NCBI GenBank assembly: GCA_002398405.1
Contig: DGYN01000021.1
Location: 1-46,715 of the forward strand
DNA from: Caulobacteraceae bacterium UBA5005
Lineage (GTDB): Bacteria; Pseudomonadota; Alphaproteobacteria; Caulobacterales; Caulobacteraceae
Direction of reading: 5' to 3'
DNA length: 46,715 nt
Below are positions 32,541-42,149 of the stretch, in pieces. Every line of letters starts with the position of its first letter. Positions within the stretch are counted from its first letter, which is position 1. The notes under the pieces are model-generated. The model searched no databases. It was not told the DNA's origin and saw nothing but the letters and a program-made list of their open reading frames with translations. The position numbers were made by a program, and so were the translations under genes.

Positions 32541-33698
32541 ATGAATGTCGCCGATCTTAAGGGCGCGAAGAGCGACGCGGCGGGCGCCGCCGTCCAGACC
32601 ATCTACGCGTTCAACCCGCCCGGTTACGCGGTCTACCGCACCTATGAGCGGGTGATGATCCACTACGCCGATGACAGCGAAGAGGCCAAGAAGCAGCGCG
32701 CCGTCATCGCCCGTCTCAATCCCCTGCGCGGCGAGATCAACAGCCTGGTGGACAACTGGCGGGTCAAGGAGACCGCGGAGGCCGAGGCGACCTCGCGCGA
32801 AAGCGGCCCCAAGGCGTGGCTGCGCGCCTACCGGGCGGACGCGCGGCGCAACCGCATCCGCAAAACCGAGGTCTATGACCGGCGCGTCGGCGATTCTCTC
32901 GTCGTGGCGCTGGAGGGCGACGCCACCGGCGCCGAAGGCCTGTTGGCCGAGGTCAAGCGTGACGTGCTTGGCGAGCGCACCGCCCAGGCGCGGCTGGTCT
33001 ATGTGACCGTGGCCTTCTTCGCCTTCGTTTTCGCGGTGGCCGCCATCTGGTGGTTCATCGACTATTCGCCCTGGGCCGAGGCCTGGCCCAAGAAGGGCCT
33101 TCAGAAGAAACTGGATGTCCGCGACCAGTGGGCCGCCGCCGCCGCGGGCGCGGCCGGCGCCTTTTTCTCGGTGGCGGTCGGGGTGCGCGGGCGCACCATC
33201 CTGCCGGACCTGATCAGCTATTCAGCCTGGCTCGACGCCCTGTTGCGGATTGTCGTCGGAACCATCGCCGGCTCCATGCTGGTCGCCCTCCTGCAGCTGG
33301 GCACGGTTCAGATCGCGCTCGGGGAAGTCACCCTGGGCGACGGCGACGCCCTGGAATGGCTCTACATCCTGGTGGCCGGCTTCATCGGCGGCTTCTCCGA
33401 GCGGATGGTCCCGGACCTGTTGGCCAAGGCCGCCGCCGCCCCGGCGCCCAGCCCCAACACCCCGTCCACGGACCTCAAGGGCAAGGACAAGGACAGGGAG
33501 AAGGACGCCGCGACGGCTGCCGCGGCCGCCCCGGGCGCGGCGGCGCAGCCTGAAGCTGAAGCCCATGACCACGAGGGCGGCGTTGACGGCTGCCTGCACG
33601 ACCATCCGCTCGAAGCGGCTGAGGCCACGCCCGATGACCGGCTTCCCGCCGCCACCGGAGGCGTCGCCGCGCCGGCCGCCCCCGGACAAGGAGGCTGA
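32541..33698 (+). CDS. Membrane protein of unknown function
   Basis: No family recognised. The 385-residue product has a charged cytoplasmic N-terminal half (residues 1-150, rich in Arg, Lys and Glu, probably helical), then about four membrane segments: VYVTVAFFAFVFAVAAIWWFI, a second near AAAAGAAGAFFSVAVGV, a third at IVVGTIAGSMLVALLQL and a fourth at LYILVAGFIGGFSERM. The tail after residue 300 is disordered in appearance: Ala/Pro-rich, a KGKDKDREKD stretch, then a His/Asp cluster (HDHEGG, CLHDHP) that could bind metal. The next gene, a cell-wall amidase, starts 2 bases after the stop, so the two are almost certainly co-transcribed. Confidence 0.75.
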   Translation: MNVADLKGAKSDAAGAAVQTIYAFNPPGYAVYRTYERVMIHYADDSEEAKKQRAVIARLNPLRGEINSLVDNWRVKETAEAEATSRESGPKAWLRAYRADARRNRIRKTEVYDRRVGDSLVVALEGDATGAEGLLAEVKRDVLGERTAQARLVYVTVAFFAFVFAVAAIWWFIDYSPWAEAWPKKGLQKKLDVRDQWAAAAAGAAGAFFSVAVGVRGRTILPDLISYSAWLDALLRIVVGTIAGSMLVALLQLGTVQIALGEVTLGDGDALEWLYILVAGFIGGFSERMVPDLLAKAAAAPAPSPNTPSTDLKGKDKDREKDAATAAAAAPGAAAQPEAEAHDHEGGVDGCLHDHPLEAAEATPDDRLPAATGGVAAPAAPGQGG

Positions 33699-33700
33699 CC

Positions 33701-34510
33701 ATGACCTTTTCGCTCACCTGGCTTCCGGAAGTGCTCGAACAGGCCGGCCTCAAGGTCGCCGAGGTTCCCGGCTGGCGCACCCGCGGGCGGGGCGAGATGG
33801 GAACCGTGCGCGGCGTCATGTGCCATCACACCGGAACCCCTGACAGCCGGACCGGCAACCTGCCGACCATGGACACCCTGGTCAACGGCCGCCATCCCAA
33901 GCCCCCGGCTGACCCCCTTCCGGGCCCCCTGTGCCAGCTCGGCCTTGGCCGCGACGGGACCTTCTATGTGATCGCGGCGGGCAAGGCGAACCACGCCGGC
34001 GGCGGCAAATGGGAGGGCCTCACCGCCGGCAACACCAGCTTCATCGGCATCGAGGCCGAGCACAGCGGCGTTGGCGACTGGCCCGAGGTGCAGATGGACG
34101 CCTATGTCCGGGGCGTCGCCGCCATCCTCAAGAAGATCGGCGCGCGCGAGAACATGTGCTGCGGCCACAAGGAATACGCCCTGCCCAAGGGGCGCAAACC
34201 CGATCCCAATTTCGACATGGCGCATTTCAGGAGCGAGGTCTCGGACCTGCTCAACGGCAAGACTCCAAAGCCGCCGATCCCGGCTGAGGAAGAGGCGGCT
34301 GCGGCGGGCGCGCCCGCTCCCAGGGCGACCATCCGGCGCGGCGACCGCGGCGACCTGGTCGTTACCCTGCAGAAGAAACTCAAGCTCACCGCCGACGGCA
34401 TCTTCGGGCCCGGCACCGAGGCCAAGGTCCGCGCCTTCCAGCGGGACCACAAGATCGTTCCGGACGGCATCGTCGGCCCCAAGAGCTGGGCGCAGATCGA
34501 TACCCTTTAG
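33701..34510 (+). CDS. N-acetylmuramoyl-L-alanine amidase with peptidoglycan-binding domain
   Basis: The 269-residue product has an amidase_2 domain (residues about 30-190) and a C-terminal PG_binding_1 repeat (GDRGDLVVTLQKKLKLTADGIFGPGTEAKVRAFQ, to the end). Zinc ligands are expected at His42 in CHHTG and His98 in NHAGGG, with a third near GHKEYALPKGRKPDPNFDM; the GRKxDPxFDM form is the one seen in phage lysins. It cuts the bond between muramic acid and L-alanine. There is no signal peptide, so, if it acts on the wall, it needs help to cross the membrane; the co-transcribed membrane protein just upstream could provide this, but that is inference. GGAGG lies before the ATG. Confidence 0.88.
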   Translation: MTFSLTWLPEVLEQAGLKVAEVPGWRTRGRGEMGTVRGVMCHHTGTPDSRTGNLPTMDTLVNGRHPKPPADPLPGPLCQLGLGRDGTFYVIAAGKANHAGGGKWEGLTAGNTSFIGIEAEHSGVGDWPEVQMDAYVRGVAAILKKIGARENMCCGHKEYALPKGRKPDPNFDMAHFRSEVSDLLNGKTPKPPIPAEEEAAAAGAPAPRATIRRGDRGDLVVTLQKKLKLTADGIFGPGTEAKVRAFQRDHKIVPDGIVGPKSWAQIDTL

Positions 34511-34573
34511 GCCGTTGCCAAGCACCGGAGGCTCGGCGAAGGTCGCGCCGCAGTGGCGTGGGACGGCGAGGGC

Positions 34574-35035
34574 ATGCGGATCGATTGGAAGGCGTTGTTT
34601 CTGTCCACCCGGGGGCGGGTCGGGCGGCAGGCGTTCTGGATCGCCTTTGCTGTCCTGATCGTCGTGGGGATCGTGCTGAACCTCATCCCCATCATCGGCC
34701 AACTGCTCGCCCTGCTGCTGGTCTGGCCCTATGTCGCCGTGGGGGCCAAGCGCCTGCACGATGTCGGCCGCACGGCCTGGTGGATGCTGGCGCCGCTGCT
34801 TCTCTCCATCGGTTGCTTCGTTGCGGCGGCGGTCGCCGGCGGAGCGTCGTTCCTGGCGGCCTTCCAACAGAACGACAACCAAGCCATCGGCCAGGCGGTG
34901 GGCGGCCTGGGGGTGCTCCTGCTGCTGGTCTGCCTTGCCATCCTGATCCCGCCGGGCTTTCTGCTGTGGCTGGGCCTGGACAAGGGCGACGAGGGAACCA
35001 ACCGCTACGGCCCGCCGCCTGAGGCGCTGCGCTAG
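34574..35035 (+). CDS. DUF805 family membrane protein
   Basis: I prefer the ATG at 34574 (MRIDWKALFLSTRGRVGRQAFWI), because DUF805 proteins start just before the WxxLFLSFxGRxxRxxFW block; a GTG at 34553 would add seven residues. The 153-residue product has about four membrane segments and the conserved AKRLHDVGRTAWWML motif after the second, and a LWLGLDKGDEGTNRYGPPP tail. The family is widespread, sits in the inner membrane and has no settled function. The stop overlaps that of dinB on the other strand (CTAG at 35032-35035). Confidence 0.88.
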   Translation: MRIDWKALFLSTRGRVGRQAFWIAFAVLIVVGIVLNLIPIIGQLLALLLVWPYVAVGAKRLHDVGRTAWWMLAPLLLSIGCFVAAAVAGGASFLAAFQQNDNQAIGQAVGGLGVLLLLVCLAILIPPGFLLWLGLDKGDEGTNRYGPPPEALR

Positions 35036-36126
35036 AGGTCGAAGGCCAGCTGCGACGCCTCCTCGGCGACGCCGGGCTGCGGCTCGGCCAGGTTCGACAG
35101 CGTCACCCCCAAGAGCCTGACCCCCTTCTCCAGCGGGAAGATCCCCCGCGCCAGTTCCAGGCTCGTCGCTTCCAGCAGGTCGCGGTCGGCCACCGGCGCG
35201 GCGTAGGACTTCGAGCGGGTAATCTGGCGAAAGTCCGCGTACTTGATCTTGAGCGTCACCGTGCGGCCAAAGGCCCGCGCCTTTTCCAGCCTCGGCCAGA
35301 CGTGCTCGACCACATCCCGCACCCCGCCCTCCACAGCCTCGGACGTCACCAGGTCCTCGAAGAAGGTGGTCTCCGAACCGGCCGACTTCCTCTCGCGGTT
35401 CGGCTTGACCGTGCGGTGGCAGACGCCGCGCGCCACCTGATAATAATAGGGGCCCGACTTGCCGAAGTGGCGGGTGAGGAAGGCTTCAGTCTGGTTGCGC
35501 AGGTCCTCGCCGGTCTCGATGCCCAGGCGGCGCATCTTGTCCGCCGTCACCGGCCCCACGCCAAAGAACTTGCCGATCGGCAGGGCGGCGATGAAGGCCA
35601 GCCCCTTCTCCGGCGGGATCACCGTCTGGCCGTTGGGCTTGCGGAAGTCCGACGCCACCTTGGCCAGGAACTTGTTGTAGGAAATCCCCGCCGACGCGGT
35701 GAGCCCGGTCTCCGCGAAGATCGCGGCGCGGATTTCGGCGGCGATCTCGCTGGCCAGCGCCATGCCCTTGAAGTTCTGCGTGACGTCGAGATAGGCCTCG
35801 TCGAGGGAGAGCGGCTCCACCAGGTCGGTGTAGCGGCCGAAGATCTCGCGGATCTGGCGCGAGACCTCCTTGTAGACCTCGAACCTCGGCTTGACGAAGA
35901 TCAGCTCCGGGCACTGGCGGACCGCCGTCATCGAGGGCATGGCCGACCGCACCCCGAACTTGCGCGCCTCGTAGGAGGCCGCCGCCACCACCCCGCGCGT
36001 CATGCCCCCGACCGCCACGGGCTTGCCGCGCAGCTGCGGATTATCCCGCTGTTCCACCGACGCGTAGAAGGCGTCCATGTCCACATGGATGATCTTGCGG
36101 ATCAGCGGTGGGGCTGCGTCCTCCAT
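35032..36126 (-). CDS. dinB: DNA polymerase IV (Y-family, SOS)
   Basis: The 364-residue product matches DinB over its length: HVDMDAFYASVEQRDNPQL at residues 14-32 with the catalytic Asp, SLDEAYLDVT with the second acidic pair, and SAGISYNKFLAKVASDFRKPNGQTVI in the palm; the little-finger domain follows. The C-terminus lacks a clear clamp-binding motif apart from the terminal QLAFDL, which could serve as one (QxxxF/L type). It performs error-prone synthesis past DNA lesions. A LexA box overlaps the region just upstream of the ATG (36129-36143), so expression should rise with DNA damage. Confidence 0.95.
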   Translation of the reverse strand: MEDAAPPLIRKIIHVDMDAFYASVEQRDNPQLRGKPVAVGGMTRGVVAAASYEARKFGVRSAMPSMTAVRQCPELIFVKPRFEVYKEVSRQIREIFGRYTDLVEPLSLDEAYLDVTQNFKGMALASEIAAEIRAAIFAETGLTASAGISYNKFLAKVASDFRKPNGQTVIPPEKGLAFIAALPIGKFFGVGPVTADKMRRLGIETGEDLRNQTEAFLTRHFGKSGPYYYQVARGVCHRTVKPNRERKSAGSETTFFEDLVTSEAVEGGVRDVVEHVWPRLEKARAFGRTVTLKIKYADFRQITRSKSYAAPVADRDLLEATSLELARGIFPLEKGVRLLGVTLSNLAEPQPGVAEEASQLAFDL

Positions 36127-36128
36127 GG

Positions 36129-36143
36129 GAACGTATTAGGAAC
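36129..36143. promoter_or_regulatory. LexA (SOS) box of dinB
   Basis: GAAC, seven bases, GAAC: on the dinB strand GTTCCTAATACGTTC, ending 3 bases before the ATG. This is an exact match to the alphaproteobacterial LexA consensus GTTC-N7-GTTC. The site is so close to the start that LexA would block initiation or the leader itself. Confidence 0.8.
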
Positions 36144-36165
36144 GATTTGGGATGAGAGTCTACCT

Positions 36166-36282
36166 CCCTCCCCTTTATGGGGAGGGACAGACCGCGCAGC
36201 GGTCAGGGTGGGGGAGTCTTGGCCTTCACACTTCCCCACCCGGCTTCGCTTCGCTCAACCACCCTCCCCATGAAGGGGAGGG
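36166..36282. repeat. REP/BIME-like palindrome pair between dinB and tadC
   Basis: Two near-identical hairpins bracket the element: CCCTCCCC-TTTAT-GGGGAGGG (36166-36186... arms 36166-36173 and 36179-36186) and CCCTCCCC-ATGAA-GGGGAGGG (36262-36282). Between them is GACCGC-GCA-GCGGTC (36190-36204). The second hairpin lies 8 bases after the tadC stop and may end or protect the tad transcript. Confidence 0.65.
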
Positions 36283-36289
36283 AAAGGGA

Positions 36290-37240
36290 TCACAGCCCAG
36301 CCATGGTCTTCGAAACCCTGTAGGCCGCCGGCAGGATGAGCACCGACAGCAGGCACGGGAAGATGAACAGGATCATCGGCACGGTCAGCTTGGCCGGCAG
36401 GGCCATGGCCTTTTCCTCGGCCCGCAGCATGCGTTTGGTGCGCATCTCGGCGGCAAAGACGGTGAGGGTTTCGCCGATGCTTGAGCCCATGGTCTCGGCC
36501 TGGCGCAGCATGGTGGCGAAGGAGCGGGCTTCGTCGATGCCGAGACGGTCGGCGAGGTTGGCCCAGGCTTCCTTGCGCTCGCGCCCGGCCCGCAGTTCCA
36601 GGGTCAGGAACCGCAGGTGGTCGCCGAGCCGCGGGTGACGGCGGCTCATCTCGTCGGCGACGCGGCTGACAGCGGCGTCCAGGCTAAGGCCCGCCTCCAC
36701 CGAGGCGACCAGCAGGTCGAGGACGTCGGGGAAGCCCTCGCGGTATTCGATCTCCCGCTGGCGGCGGAAGGAGTTGAGCACCTGGTTGGGGCCCATCACG
36801 GCCCCCAGGGCCAGGACCCCGACCGCGACAGTCGAGAACATCTTGCCGCCGTTCAGCATCAGCCAGGGGAGCAGGATCACCGCCCCGAGCGTCGCGACCA
36901 CCAGGGCCGCGAACCGGCAGCCGAGGAAGATGGCGACAGCCTCCCGCTGGTTGAAGCCGGCCTGGATCAGCTTCTGGCGCAAAACCGAAAGCTGCGCCGG
37001 ATCGCGGGTCGCCATCTTGGAGCCGAGGCGGCCGGCCCCCTGGGCCATCTGGCTGGCGGCGGCGCCCAGCAAATTCCCCTGCTTGCGCTCCATCTGTTCG
37101 CCGCGCAGGCGCGCATTGCGCCGGTGGGCCATGGAGGCCTCGCGGGTCAGCAGGAAAAGACCCGCCAGGAGGCCGCCGCCGAGCAGTAGGCCTGCTATGG
37201 AATTGAGGATCAGGGCGGGATCGCTGAGGAGCTGGCTCAT
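36290..37240 (-). CDS. tadC: Tad pilus inner-membrane protein TadC (CpaH)
   Basis: The start is the ATG at 37240, which overlaps the tadB stop (TGATG) and gives 316 residues; upstream sequence in this frame is a shadow of tadB. The product has membrane segments near residues 12-30, 100-150 and at the C-terminus, and a T2SSF (GspF-like) domain with EYREGFPDVLDLLVASVEAGLSLDAAVSRVADEM, the usual signature. TadB and TadC form the platform that works with the CpaF ATPase to assemble Flp-type pili. It is the last gene of this cluster; no tadD/tadE/tadF follows. Confidence 0.93.
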   Translation of the reverse strand: MSQLLSDPALILNSIAGLLLGGGLLAGLFLLTREASMAHRRNARLRGEQMERKQGNLLGAAASQMAQGAGRLGSKMATRDPAQLSVLRQKLIQAGFNQREAVAIFLGCRFAALVVATLGAVILLPWLMLNGGKMFSTVAVGVLALGAVMGPNQVLNSFRRQREIEYREGFPDVLDLLVASVEAGLSLDAAVSRVADEMSRRHPRLGDHLRFLTLELRAGRERKEAWANLADRLGIDEARSFATMLRQAETMGSSIGETLTVFAAEMRTKRMLRAEEKAMALPAKLTVPMILFIFPCLLSVLILPAAYRVSKTMAGL

Positions 37241-38214
37241 CAGATCCTCATGTCGATCATGCGGCGCATGACGAGGTTCCCGATCCCCATCCACACCCCG
37301 ATGACGCCCAGCGCAATCTGCACCGGCTGTTCGCCGATGACGCCGGAATAATAGTCGGGGGAGGAGACCATCAGGATGGTCGCCGCACCGAAGGGGGCCG
37401 CCGTGAGGATAAGCGCGCTGGCCCGGCCCTCCGAGGACGCGGCCTGGATCTTCAGCCTCATGCGCGAGCGCTCGCGCACCGTGCTGGCGTTCATCTTCAG
37501 AAGACCCACCAGGTTGCCGCCGGTCTTTTCCTGCAGGCGCACCGTCGCGGCGAAAAGGTCCACGTCGGGATGGCGGCAACGGTCGGCCATGCGGCCGATG
37601 GCCTGCTCCAGGGTCGAGCCGAAGGCGATCTCGTCGGCGGCCATGCCGAACTCCGAGCCGATCGGATCGGGCATCTCCTTGCCCACCAGATCGACGGCGG
37701 TGGGCACCGGGTGGCCGGCCTCCAGACTGCGCACCACCACTTCCAGGGCGTTGGGAAGCTGATTGCCCAGCGCCTTGGCCCGGCGCTTGGCCATGAACTG
37801 CAGATAGAGGATCGGGCCGGCGATCCCGGCCACGGGCACGGCCAGCCCGGCCAGCAGGATCGATTTGACGAAGACGAAGACCGCGACCCCGGCCGCCAGC
37901 CCGGTCATCACCGGGACCGTGACCCAGCGCTTGGGGTGATAGGGAACGCCGGACCGGACCACCAGGTCGTTGAACCAGGCCCAGCCGGTCTTGCGCTCGC
38001 CCTTTTCGTTGAGACCCCGGCGCTTGCGCAGTTCCACCACCAGGTCCGGCAGGGATTTGGTCTCCTGGGCGATGGCAAGACGCTTGTTCACCTGCCGCTT
38101 CACCGAGCCGACCTTGACCAGGCTGAACACCGCCTGGAACGCCGTCGCCGCCGCGGCGAAGACGAGGATCAGGAAGATGATGGTTGGGGTCTCGAGGGAG
38201 GAGAGCATGCCCAT
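37240..38214 (-). CDS. tadB: Tad pilus inner-membrane protein TadB (CpaG)
   Basis: The 324-residue product has an N-terminal membrane segment (TIIFLILVFAAAATAFQAVF), a cytoplasmic stretch, two further helices near residues 100-135, the T2SSF domain with NALEVVVRSLEAGHPVPTAVDLVGKEM, and a C-terminal helix. It pairs with TadC in the pilus assembly platform. It starts 6 bases after cpaF and overlaps tadC by one base, so it lies within one operon. A second Met two residues in (38208) is an equally possible start. Confidence 0.93.
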   Translation of the reverse strand: MGMLSSLETPTIIFLILVFAAAATAFQAVFSLVKVGSVKRQVNKRLAIAQETKSLPDLVVELRKRRGLNEKGERKTGWAWFNDLVVRSGVPYHPKRWVTVPVMTGLAAGVAVFVFVKSILLAGLAVPVAGIAGPILYLQFMAKRRAKALGNQLPNALEVVVRSLEAGHPVPTAVDLVGKEMPDPIGSEFGMAADEIAFGSTLEQAIGRMADRCRHPDVDLFAATVRLQEKTGGNLVGLLKMNASTVRERSRMRLKIQAASSEGRASALILTAAPFGAATILMVSSPDYYSGVIGEQPVQIALGVIGVWMGIGNLVMRRMIDMRI

Positions 38215-38220
38215 GGCGGC

Positions 38221-39612
<1,392 letters not shown>

Positions 39613-39617
39613 GCTCT

Positions 39618-40817
39618 TTAAGCGACCTCGCGGCCGGCGGCGTAGCGCGGCTGTTCGCACATCAGGCGGCCGGCCAGGGCTTCGATATCGCGGACGATCT
39701 TGGACTTGGGCCGGTGCTGGCTGACTGGGCCGCCGAGGTTGACGCTGGCCGCCGCCGCTTCCCAGTCGGAGGCGACGCCGCCGTCCGCGGCGCGGCCGAG
39801 CGCCCGCTCGGCTTCGGACAGCGAGGGCGCGGGTCCGAACAGGCGGGTGGCGATGCGGTTGAGCACGATCCTGGGGGCCGGGCCGTCGGGGATGTCGCGC
39901 TCGATCTCTTCGGCCAGCGCCCGGGCGGCCAGCAGCGCCGGCACGGTCAGCTCCGAGACGATGATGATCTCGTCGCAACCGCCCAGGGCGGCGATGGTCC
40001 AGGCCTCGCGGCGGCGCGGCATGTCGACGATCACCGTCTCATAGGCGTGGCAGGCGACGTCGAGGATGCGAAGGATGGTCTGCGGCGCGATCTGCTCAAA
40101 GGCCCTGGCGTCGCGCGGCGCGGCCAGCAAATCGAGCTGCGGCGCGGGCTTGGCGACCAGGACGTCCAGGAGGTCGGCGTCGATCCGGTCCGGGGCCAGC
40201 GCCGCGCTGCCGATGATCATATTGGGCGCGATCCCGAGATAGGCGGCGGTCGCTCCGTCGGCGAGGTTGAGGTCGACCAGGGCCACCCGGGGCCGATTGG
40301 CGGCCAGGCGCCCGACGGCGGTGGCGAGCTCGATGGCAACCGTGGTCGCCCCGGCTCCGCCGACGGCGGAGAGCACCGCCCAGCAGCGGTGCGGGGTCTG
40401 GGGCTCGGCGCCCATGACCTGGCTTCCGGCCAGCAGGCAGGCGGCGGCGAAGGAGAAGTCGGCGGCGGTGTGCGGCGGCTCCAGCACGTCGGACTTGGAA
40501 AGGCGCAGCAAGGCGCGGATCACCGCCGTCGACGGCGCGGCGCTGGAGAGGATCAGGGCCGGGACCATGGGCTCCTGCGCCAATTCCTCGATGGCGCGGG
40601 CCAGGACTGCTGGCTCGGCCGCGTCGCCGGAAAGAACCACGAGGTCCGGCACCGGACCGGTCGCCGAAAGCGCGCCCAGGCGGTTCACCTCGCCCATCTC
40701 CACGGCGGAGTTGATGAAGGCCTCGCGCGCGACCCCTTCCAGCTCAGGGCCGATCACCAGAACCCGGCGGGCGGGCGGCAGGGACCCGTTCATGGCGACA
40801 CCATCGAATACACGCAT
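39618..40817 (-). CDS. cpaE: Tad pilus localisation ATPase-like protein CpaE/TadZ
   Basis: The 399-residue product has a receiver-like N-terminal domain (RRVLVIGPELEGVARE onward) and a ParA/MinD-like C-terminal domain. The P-loop equivalent near residue 150 reads VGGAGATTVAIELA: the two lysines of KGGxGKT are both missing, as in the atypical Walker A of TadZ proteins, so strong ATP hydrolysis is unlikely. VALVDLNLADG and VIVDMPRRREAW are the other MinD-like strands. In Caulobacter CpaE is needed to place the pilus at the pole. It starts 6 bases after cpaC; an ATG at 40793 is an alternative start. Confidence 0.9.
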   Translation of the reverse strand: MRVFDGVAMNGSLPPARRVLVIGPELEGVAREAFINSAVEMGEVNRLGALSATGPVPDLVVLSGDAAEPAVLARAIEELAQEPMVPALILSSAAPSTAVIRALLRLSKSDVLEPPHTAADFSFAAACLLAGSQVMGAEPQTPHRCWAVLSAVGGAGATTVAIELATAVGRLAANRPRVALVDLNLADGATAAYLGIAPNMIIGSAALAPDRIDADLLDVLVAKPAPQLDLLAAPRDARAFEQIAPQTILRILDVACHAYETVIVDMPRRREAWTIAALGGCDEIIIVSELTVPALLAARALAEEIERDIPDGPAPRIVLNRIATRLFGPAPSLSEAERALGRAADGGVASDWEAAAASVNLGGPVSQHRPKSKIVRDIEALAGRLMCEQPRYAAGREVA

Positions 40818-40823
40818 TGCTCC

Positions 40824-42149
40824 CTAAATCCCCGGCTCTTCCTCGACCCTGACGTCCATGGCCGGCAGGGGAACCTGGTCGGTCAGACGCTGCAGCAACA
40901 GGTCGATGCCGCCGGGGTCGGGGATCGCCGCGGCGATCTGGGCAGGGGCCTTGCCGCTGTCGGCGAGGCGCGGGGTGACGACGATCAGAAGTTCGGTCTC
41001 CTGGCGGCGCCAGCGCTGCGATTTGAAGAGGGCGCCGAGAATGGGGATATTGCCCAGACCCGGGACCTGCCGCACCGCATTGACGTAGTCCTCCTGGAAC
41101 AGGCCGGCGATGACGAAGCTCTTGCCCTCGTGCAGTTCCACCGTGGTCGAGGCGCGGCGAACCGTGAGGCTTGGAACATCGACGGCGTTGATGCGCAGCG
41201 GATTGCGGGTGTCGAGCTGGCTGACTTCGGGGGCGACCTTCATGCGGATCAGGCCGTTGGCCTGGATCTCCGGCGTGAACTTCAGCTGCACGCCGAACTT
41301 CTTGAACTCGATCGCGATCATGTCGCGGCCCTGGGGCACGGGGAAAGGAAACTCGCCCCCAGCCAGGAATTCCGCTTCCTGACCCGACACCGCCACCAGA
41401 TTGGGCCTGGCCAGGGTGCGCAGCAGGCCCTGTTCCTCCAGGGCGCGCAGGGTGATGTCCACCGTGGCGTTGCCGATCAGCCGCCGGCCGCCGGTGACCA
41501 GGGCCGGCGGGGTGTTGCCGAGCAAGCCCGCGCCGGTCAGGACGCCGAAGTCCTGGCCGAGGATGGAAAGGTCGATGCCGAAGTCCTCAAGCGCCGTGCG
41601 GCTGGCCTCGATGATGCGGACCTCCAGCATGACCTGCTGGGTCTCGCGCACGTTCATGGCCGAGGTGACGCCCTTGGGGGCGTAGCGCTCGGCGAGGGTG
41701 ACGGCCCGCTGGGCGACAGCGCTGGTCGAGACATTGCCCGAAAGATGGAAGCCGTCGGCCATGGGCGAGACGCGGATGTCCTCGCCGGGGATCGAGAGCG
41801 CGATGTCGCCCTCCAGGGCATGGGCGTCGGGGCCGACGCGCACGTCGATGACCTCGATCAGGTTGTGGCCCGGGTCATAGACCAGGATGTTGGTGATGCC
41901 GTTGGCCTTGCCGCGCACATAGAAGCTGCGGTCGGTCTTGGCGACGATCTCGGCGATGTTGGGCTGGGCGACCACCAGTTCCCCGACCGGCCGCTCGAGG
42001 CGGAAGGCGGCGGACTTGTCCTTGGGCACATCGATCGAGCGGACCCGCTCGGCGTCGAAGGCGAGCGGCAGGGGATCGCCGGCGAGCGCGGGGGACGCGC
42101 ACAGCGTCAGGGCCGCGCAGGCGGCCAGGGCGGCTTTGCGGATGCTCAT
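40824..42149 (-). CDS. cpaC: Tad pilus outer-membrane secretin CpaC/RcpA
   Basis: The 441-residue product has a signal peptide (ALAACAALTLCASPALA), a pilus-secretin N-terminal domain (VGELVVAQPNIAEIV), a BON-like middle (VSTSAVAQRAVTLAE), and the secretin domain ending in VPGLGNIPILGALFKS, the classic C-terminal secretin signature. It should form the multimeric outer-membrane pore through which the pilus leaves. The ATG overlaps the cpaB stop by 4 bases. Size is slightly below that of typical CpaC proteins. Confidence 0.94.
   Translation of the reverse strand: MSIRKAALAACAALTLCASPALAGDPLPLAFDAERVRSIDVPKDKSAAFRLERPVGELVVAQPNIAEIVAKTDRSFYVRGKANGITNILVYDPGHNLIEVIDVRVGPDAHALEGDIALSIPGEDIRVSPMADGFHLSGNVSTSAVAQRAVTLAERYAPKGVTSAMNVRETQQVMLEVRIIEASRTALEDFGIDLSILGQDFGVLTGAGLLGNTPPALVTGGRRLIGNATVDITLRALEEQGLLRTLARPNLVAVSGQEAEFLAGGEFPFPVPQGRDMIAIEFKKFGVQLKFTPEIQANGLIRMKVAPEVSQLDTRNPLRINAVDVPSLTVRRASTTVELHEGKSFVIAGLFQEDYVNAVRQVPGLGNIPILGALFKSQRWRRQETELLIVVTPRLADSGKAPAQIAAAIPDPGGIDLLLQRLTDQVPLPAMDVRVEEEPGI

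Noticed and set aside
32541..34510. Prophage remnant suggested by the lysin-like amidase
   Set aside because: No integrase, structural, replication or attachment-site sequence is seen on either side.
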